DNA of 8,716 nucleotides from Modestobacter sp. GTDB taxonomy: Bacteria > Actinomycetota > Actinomycetes > Mycobacteriales > Geodermatophilaceae. How positions within the stretch are numbered: the stretch's first letter is position 1; each line of letters opens with the position of its first letter. The stretch covers positions 1 to 8,716 of the forward strand of contig JAOPWG010000322.1 of assembly GCA_025965775.1 (NCBI GenBank), in the 5' to 3' direction. Below, piece after piece: positions 5,707-8,716 of the stretch. A program made the position numbers and the translations under genes. Below the pieces are notes generated by a model. The model saw only the letters and a list, made by a program, of their open reading frames with translations, had not been told where the DNA came from and did no database searches.

Positions 5707-5758
5707 ACACGAACAGCGGCCCGGCCCCCGTCGCAGGGGGCCGGGCCGCTGTTCGTGT
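5707..5758. terminator. Strong bidirectional terminator between DUF3145 and accD
   Basis: A perfect 23-bp inverted repeat (5707-5729 with 5736-5758) encloses a six-base loop. The inner stem is almost all G-C and the outer part reads ACACGAACAG. It starts 50 bases after the DUF3145 stop and ends 9 bases before the accD stop on the other strand. There is no long T-run, as is common in actinobacteria. Being symmetric, it should stop transcripts from both convergent genes. Confidence 0.9.
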
Positions 5759-5767
5759 CGGTACGGC

Positions 5768-7183
5768 TCAGAGCGGGATGTTGCCGTGTGCCCCACGGCC
5801 GGACGGCGCGGCCGCGAGGGCTGCCACCAGCCTCCGCTTGGTCTGGGCCGGGTCGACGACCTCGTCGACGACACCGATCTCCCGGGCGCGGTTCACCCCG
5901 CCGGCGATCTGCTCGTGCTCGGCGGCGAGCTTTGCGTGCAGCGCCTCGCGCTCCCCGGGCGGGGCCGCGGCCAGCTTCTTGCGGTGCAGGATGCCGACCG
6001 CGGCCTTGGCGCCCATCACGGCCACCTCGGCGCCGGGCCAGGCGAAGACCGCGGTGGCCCCCAGCGACCGGGAGTTCATCGCGATGTAGGCCCCGCCGTA
6101 GGACTTGCGGGTCACCAGCGTCACCCGCGGGACGACGGCCTCGGCGAAGGCGTGCAGCAGCTTCGCGCCGCGGCGCACCACGCCGTCCCACTCCTGGCCC
6201 ACACCGGGCAGGTAACCGGGGACGTCGACCAGCACGACCAGTGGCACCCCGAACGCGTCGCACATGCGCACGAAGCGCGCGGCCTTCTCCGCCGACGCGG
6301 AGTCCAGGCACCCGCCCAGGCGCAAGGGGTTATTGGCGATCACGCCCACCGTGCGCCCGGCCAGCCGGCCCAGCGTGGTGACGATGTTGGGCGCGAACCG
6401 GGGGTGCAGCTCCAGCGACGGCCCGTCCAGCAGCGCGGTCACCAGCGGCTTGACGTCGTAGGCACGGTTGGGCCGCTCCGGCAGCAGCGCCTTGAGGTCG
6501 ATGTCCGGCTCGCCGTCGGCAGGGGAGAAGGTCCCCTGGGCGGCGAGCAGGTCGACCGCCTGGCGGGCGGTCTCCAGCGCCTCGGCCTCGCTGTCGGTCA
6601 CCACGTGCACGACCCCGGAGCGCCGTCCGTGGGTGTCCGGGCCCCCGAGCCGCTCCATGTCGACGTCCTCACCGGTCACCGACCGGACGACGTCGGGACC
6701 GGTGACGAACACCCGGCCCGCCGGACCCATGATCACCATGTCGGTCAGCGCGGGCCCGTAGGCCGCGCCACCGGCGGCCGGTCCGAGGACGACGGAGATC
6801 TGCGGCACCCGGCCCGATGCCCGCACCATGGCGGCGAAGACCTCGCCGACGGCGTGCAGCGCGGTGACGCCCTCGGCCAGCCGGGCCCCGCCGGAGTGCC
6901 AGATGCCGACGACCGGCACCCGCTCCCGCAGCGCTGTGTCCATCGCATCGACGATGTGCCGGCAGCCGTCGACGCCCATGGCGCCGCCCATGATCGTGGC
7001 GTCGGTGCAGAAGGCGATGGCCGGGGAACCTGCGACGGTGCCCCGGGCGGCGAGCACCCCGGAGGTGTCCTTCGCCGCCAGCGTGCGCATCGATCCCGGG
7101 TCGAAGAACCGGGACAGCCGGTCCTCCGGGTCCCGTGGGTCGACGGTCTGGGTCGTGGGCGGCGCGGCGTGGACCGTGGTCAC
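5768..7183 (-). CDS. accD: Acyl-CoA carboxylase carboxyltransferase (beta) subunit, AccD6-like
   Basis: This 471-residue carboxyltransferase moves CO2 from biotin on a partner alpha subunit to acetyl-CoA or propionyl-CoA, giving malonyl-CoA or methylmalonyl-CoA for fatty acid synthesis. Both crotonase-like halves are present. The N half has GGAMGVDGCRHIVDAMD (66-82), SGGARLAEG (97-105) and the oxyanion-type GPAAGGAAYG (134-143). The C half has IANNPLRLGGCLDS (282-295), the DVPGYLPGVGQE motif (320-331), KSYGGAYIAMNS (360-371) and EVAVMGAKAAVGILHRK (386-402). Length agrees with mycobacterial AccD6 (about 473). The GTG at 7183 is chosen for the GAGGAG six bases before it. It lies 48 bases after fabF with no terminator between, so both are probably one transcript. 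The biotinylated alpha subunit is not in the window. Substrate choice cannot be read with certainty. Confidence 0.93.
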   Translation of the reverse strand: MTTVHAAPPTTQTVDPRDPEDRLSRFFDPGSMRTLAAKDTSGVLAARGTVAGSPAIAFCTDATIMGGAMGVDGCRHIVDAMDTALRERVPVVGIWHSGGARLAEGVTALHAVGEVFAAMVRASGRVPQISVVLGPAAGGAAYGPALTDMVIMGPAGRVFVTGPDVVRSVTGEDVDMERLGGPDTHGRRSGVVHVVTDSEAEALETARQAVDLLAAQGTFSPADGEPDIDLKALLPERPNRAYDVKPLVTALLDGPSLELHPRFAPNIVTTLGRLAGRTVGVIANNPLRLGGCLDSASAEKAARFVRMCDAFGVPLVVLVDVPGYLPGVGQEWDGVVRRGAKLLHAFAEAVVPRVTLVTRKSYGGAYIAMNSRSLGATAVFAWPGAEVAVMGAKAAVGILHRKKLAAAPPGEREALHAKLAAEHEQIAGGVNRAREIGVVDEVVDPAQTKRRLVAALAAAPSGRGAHGNIPL

Positions 7184-7189
7184 GAGGTG

Positions 7190-7195
7190 CTCCTC
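7190..7195 (-). promoter_or_regulatory. Ribosome binding site of accD
   Basis: GAGGAG on the minus strand lies six bases before the GTG at 7183 and supports that start over any internal one. Confidence 0.75.
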
Positions 7196-7231
7196 ACAGT
7201 GACGTGCTGGCGACGGGGAGGCGGAGGCGGC

Positions 7232-8473
7232 TCACGCCGTCGTGAACACCAGAGCCATGTTGTGGCCGCCGAAGCCGAAGGAATCGTTCAGCGCGGCGGT
7301 GAAGGACGCCCGGCGCGGCTCGCGGCGGACGATGTCGAGGGCCTGCACGGCCGCGTGGTCGTCGGGGTCGTCCAGGTTCGCGGTGGCCGGCACGATCTGG
7401 TCCCGCAGCGCCAGGATCGTGAACACCGACTCCAGTGCGCCGGCGGCGCCGAGCAGGTGCCCGGTCTGGCTCTTGGTGGCCGTCACCAGCGGGTGGTCGC
7501 CGATGATCGAATGGATCGCGGTGGCCTCGGCGGTGTCCCCCATCGGGGTGGACGTCGCGTGTGCATTGACGTGCCCGATGTCGGCGGCGGTGAGGCCGGC
7601 GTCCTTGATCGCGGCGGCCATCGCGCGGGCACCGCCGGCACCCTCGGGGTGCGGGGCGACCAGGTCGTAGCCGTCGGCGGTGGCGCCGGCCCCGGCGAGT
7701 CGGGCGTAGATCTTCGCGCCCCGGGCCTTGGCTGCGTCGGCCCGCTCCAGCACGAGGGCCGCGGCGCCCTCGGCCAGCACGAAGCCGTCCCGGCCCTTGT
7801 CGAACGGGCGGGAGGCCCGGCTGGGCTCGTCGTTGCGGGTGCTCATCGCCCGCATGGCGGCGAAGCCGGCCATCGGCAGCGGGTGCACGCAGGCCTCGGT
7901 GCCGCCGACCAGCACCATGTCGGCGCGGTCGAAGCGCAGCAGGTCCAGGCCCCAGCGCACCGCCTCGGCGCCGGACGCGCAGGCGCTGACCGGGGCGTGC
8001 ACGCCGGCCTGGGCGCCGACGGCGAGGCCGACCGCGGCGGCCGGACCGTTGGGCATGAGCATCGGGATGGTGTGCGGCGAGACCCGCTTGGGGCCCTTCT
8101 GCTCCAGGACGTCGTCCTGGCCCAGCAGGGTCAGCGCGCCGCCGATGCCGGTGCCGAAGACGACGGCGATCCGCTCGGGGGCGACCCCGGAGTCGGCGCC
8201 GGCGGCGTCACGCCAGGCCTCCTCGGCAGCGATGACCGCGACCTGCTGGCTGCGGTCGAGCCGGCGGGCACGCACCCGGTCGATCTGCTCCGCGGGATCG
8301 ACGGCGAGCCGGGCGACGAGCTGGGCCGGGAAGTCCGTGATCCAGTCCTCGGTGATGCGGCTCACCCCGGACCGGCCGGCCAGCAGCGCCTCCCAGGTGG
8401 AGGCGACATCGCCCCCGAGGGGCGTGGTCGCGCCCAGACCGGTGACGACGACGTCGGCGGTGGACGTGCTCAT
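7232..8473 (-). CDS. fabF: Beta-ketoacyl-ACP synthase II (KAS II)
   Basis: This 413-residue enzyme joins malonyl-ACP to a growing acyl-ACP in the FAS-II cycle. The thiolase-fold catalytic triad is visible: Cys165 in VSACASGAEAV, His305 in HVNAHATSTPMGD and His339 in KSQTGHLLGAAG, with Lys334 just before it. The glycine-rich end NDSFGFGGHNMALVF (396-410) is also typical. Length and residue spacing agree with FabF of E. coli and with KasA/KasB. The frame is open 62 codons upstream, but that part is low-complexity. The ATG at 8473 has AGGAGG seven bases before it and gives the normal MSTSTADVVVTGLG start. It lies 118 bases after acpP and 48 before accD, in the same direction. Whether it behaves more like KasA or KasB cannot be read here. 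Confidence 0.96.
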   Translation of the reverse strand: MSTSTADVVVTGLGATTPLGGDVASTWEALLAGRSGVSRITEDWITDFPAQLVARLAVDPAEQIDRVRARRLDRSQQVAVIAAEEAWRDAAGADSGVAPERIAVVFGTGIGGALTLLGQDDVLEQKGPKRVSPHTIPMLMPNGPAAAVGLAVGAQAGVHAPVSACASGAEAVRWGLDLLRFDRADMVLVGGTEACVHPLPMAGFAAMRAMSTRNDEPSRASRPFDKGRDGFVLAEGAAALVLERADAAKARGAKIYARLAGAGATADGYDLVAPHPEGAGGARAMAAAIKDAGLTAADIGHVNAHATSTPMGDTAEATAIHSIIGDHPLVTATKSQTGHLLGAAGALESVFTILALRDQIVPATANLDDPDDHAAVQALDIVRREPRRASFTAALNDSFGFGGHNMALVFTTA

Positions 8474-8480
8474 GGACGTT

Positions 8481-8486
8481 CCTCCT
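8481..8486 (-). promoter_or_regulatory. Ribosome binding site deciding the fabF start
   Basis: AGGAGG on the minus strand lies seven bases before the ATG at 8473. It rules against the longer open frame that begins at 8659 inside acpP. Confidence 0.85.
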
Positions 8487-8543
8487 GGGGACTGACTGGC
8501 CGGACGGCCGGGGGAGAGCGAGGTCGGGGGCTGTACCTGGGGC

Positions 8544-8572
8544 GGCGCGGTACGGCGGAGCCGTTCCGCGCC
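8544..8572 (-). promoter_or_regulatory. Hairpin in the acpP-fabF gap
   Basis: Bases 8544-8556 pair with 8560-8572 over 13 positions with one T-T mismatch, around a three-base loop. It starts 20 bases after the acpP stop in the direction of transcription. No T-run follows. It could be a partial terminator or an RNA-stability element that makes acpP mRNA more abundant than fabF mRNA. That role is inference. Confidence 0.55.
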
Positions 8573-8591
8573 TACACCGGATGTGGGTGGG

Positions 8592-8716
8592 TCAGCCCTG
8601 GTTCTTCTCGATGTAGGAGATGGCGTCACCGACGGTCTTGATGTTGCCGAGCTCGTCATCGGGGATGGCGACGCCGAACTTGTCCTCGACGGCCGTGGCG
8701 ATCTCCACCATCGACA
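8592..8716 (-). CDS. acpP: Acyl carrier protein, C-terminal part (cut by the window edge)
   Basis: The last 40 residues of an acyl carrier protein are present, ending at the TGA at 8592-8594. They read SMVEIATAVEDKFGV, then IPDDELGNIKTVGDAISYIE, then KNQG, which fits helices II to IV of a type II ACP. The window ends just after the expected Asp-Ser-Leu site, so the serine that carries the phosphopantetheine arm lies just outside and cannot be checked. ACP holds the growing acyl chain for FabF and the other FAS-II enzymes. Its place directly before fabF is the classic order. The 5' end, start codon and promoter are outside the window. Confidence 0.93.
   Translation of the reverse strand, partial: SMVEIATAVEDKFGVAIPDDELGNIKTVGDAISYIEKNQG

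Noticed and set aside
5786..8641. A 951-codon open frame on the plus strand, antisense to accD and fabF
   Set aside because: It is a GC-rich shadow of two certain minus-strand genes. Its product is Gly/Arg/His-rich low-complexity sequence with no recognisable domain.
8474..8659. A 62-residue N-terminal extension of FabF
   Set aside because: The extension would overlap acpP and is low-complexity. A strong ribosome binding site precedes the internal ATG at 8473, which gives the normal family start and length.
1..8716. A complete new defence or biosynthetic system
   Set aside because: The mobile region has only one unrecognised gene plus broken mobile-element pieces, and the right part is housekeeping. 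A multi-gene system is not supported within this window.

Overview
The window is very GC-rich and looks like the chromosome of a high-GC actinobacterium. A member of the Geodermatophilaceae or a relative is my guess from gene order and codon use, but nothing here proves the genus. Two kinds of DNA meet near position 2,900-3,000: a degraded mobile region on the left and conserved core chromosome on the right.

Left part, about 1-2,915, is the end of an integrated element beside a tRNA. It holds one unrecognised minus-strand gene (42-938), which is visibly less GC-rich than its surroundings and encodes a protein with a hydrophobic segment and a Pro/acidic tail. Next comes an array of seven 11-bp tandem repeats (1064-1140). 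Then three gene fragments follow on the plus strand with sharp junctions: the 5' part of an IS66-family transposase with a one-base frameshift (1203-1743), the 5' part of an ISAs1-family element (1744-2180), and the 3' part of a tyrosine integrase that keeps all visible catalytic residues but lacks its N-terminal half (2182-2835). The integrase lies beside the 3' end of a tRNA-Met(CAT) gene (2916-2989, minus), the usual layout for an element integrated into a tRNA.

Right part, about 3,000-8,716, is core-like. A secreted lytic-transglycosylase-like protein (3285-4799) carries a repeat-rich linker and a C-terminal LytR_C-type domain. A 356-base gap follows, holding an 18-bp perfect palindrome and a 20-bp imperfect tandem repeat. 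Then comes a DUF3145 protein (5156-5656). It converges on a minus-strand fatty acid synthesis operon across a strong shared terminator (5707-5758). The operon runs acpP (partial, cut by the window edge), fabF and an acyl-CoA carboxylase beta subunit gene of the AccD6 type.

The operon genes should work together: the carboxylase makes malonyl-CoA (or methylmalonyl-CoA), the ACP carries the acyl chain, and FabF/KAS II condenses the two for chain elongation. No complete new multi-gene system is visible. The most interesting items are the transglycosylase-LytR_C fusion, the unrecognised cargo gene, the layered mobile-element junctions and several unexplained palindromes and repeats.
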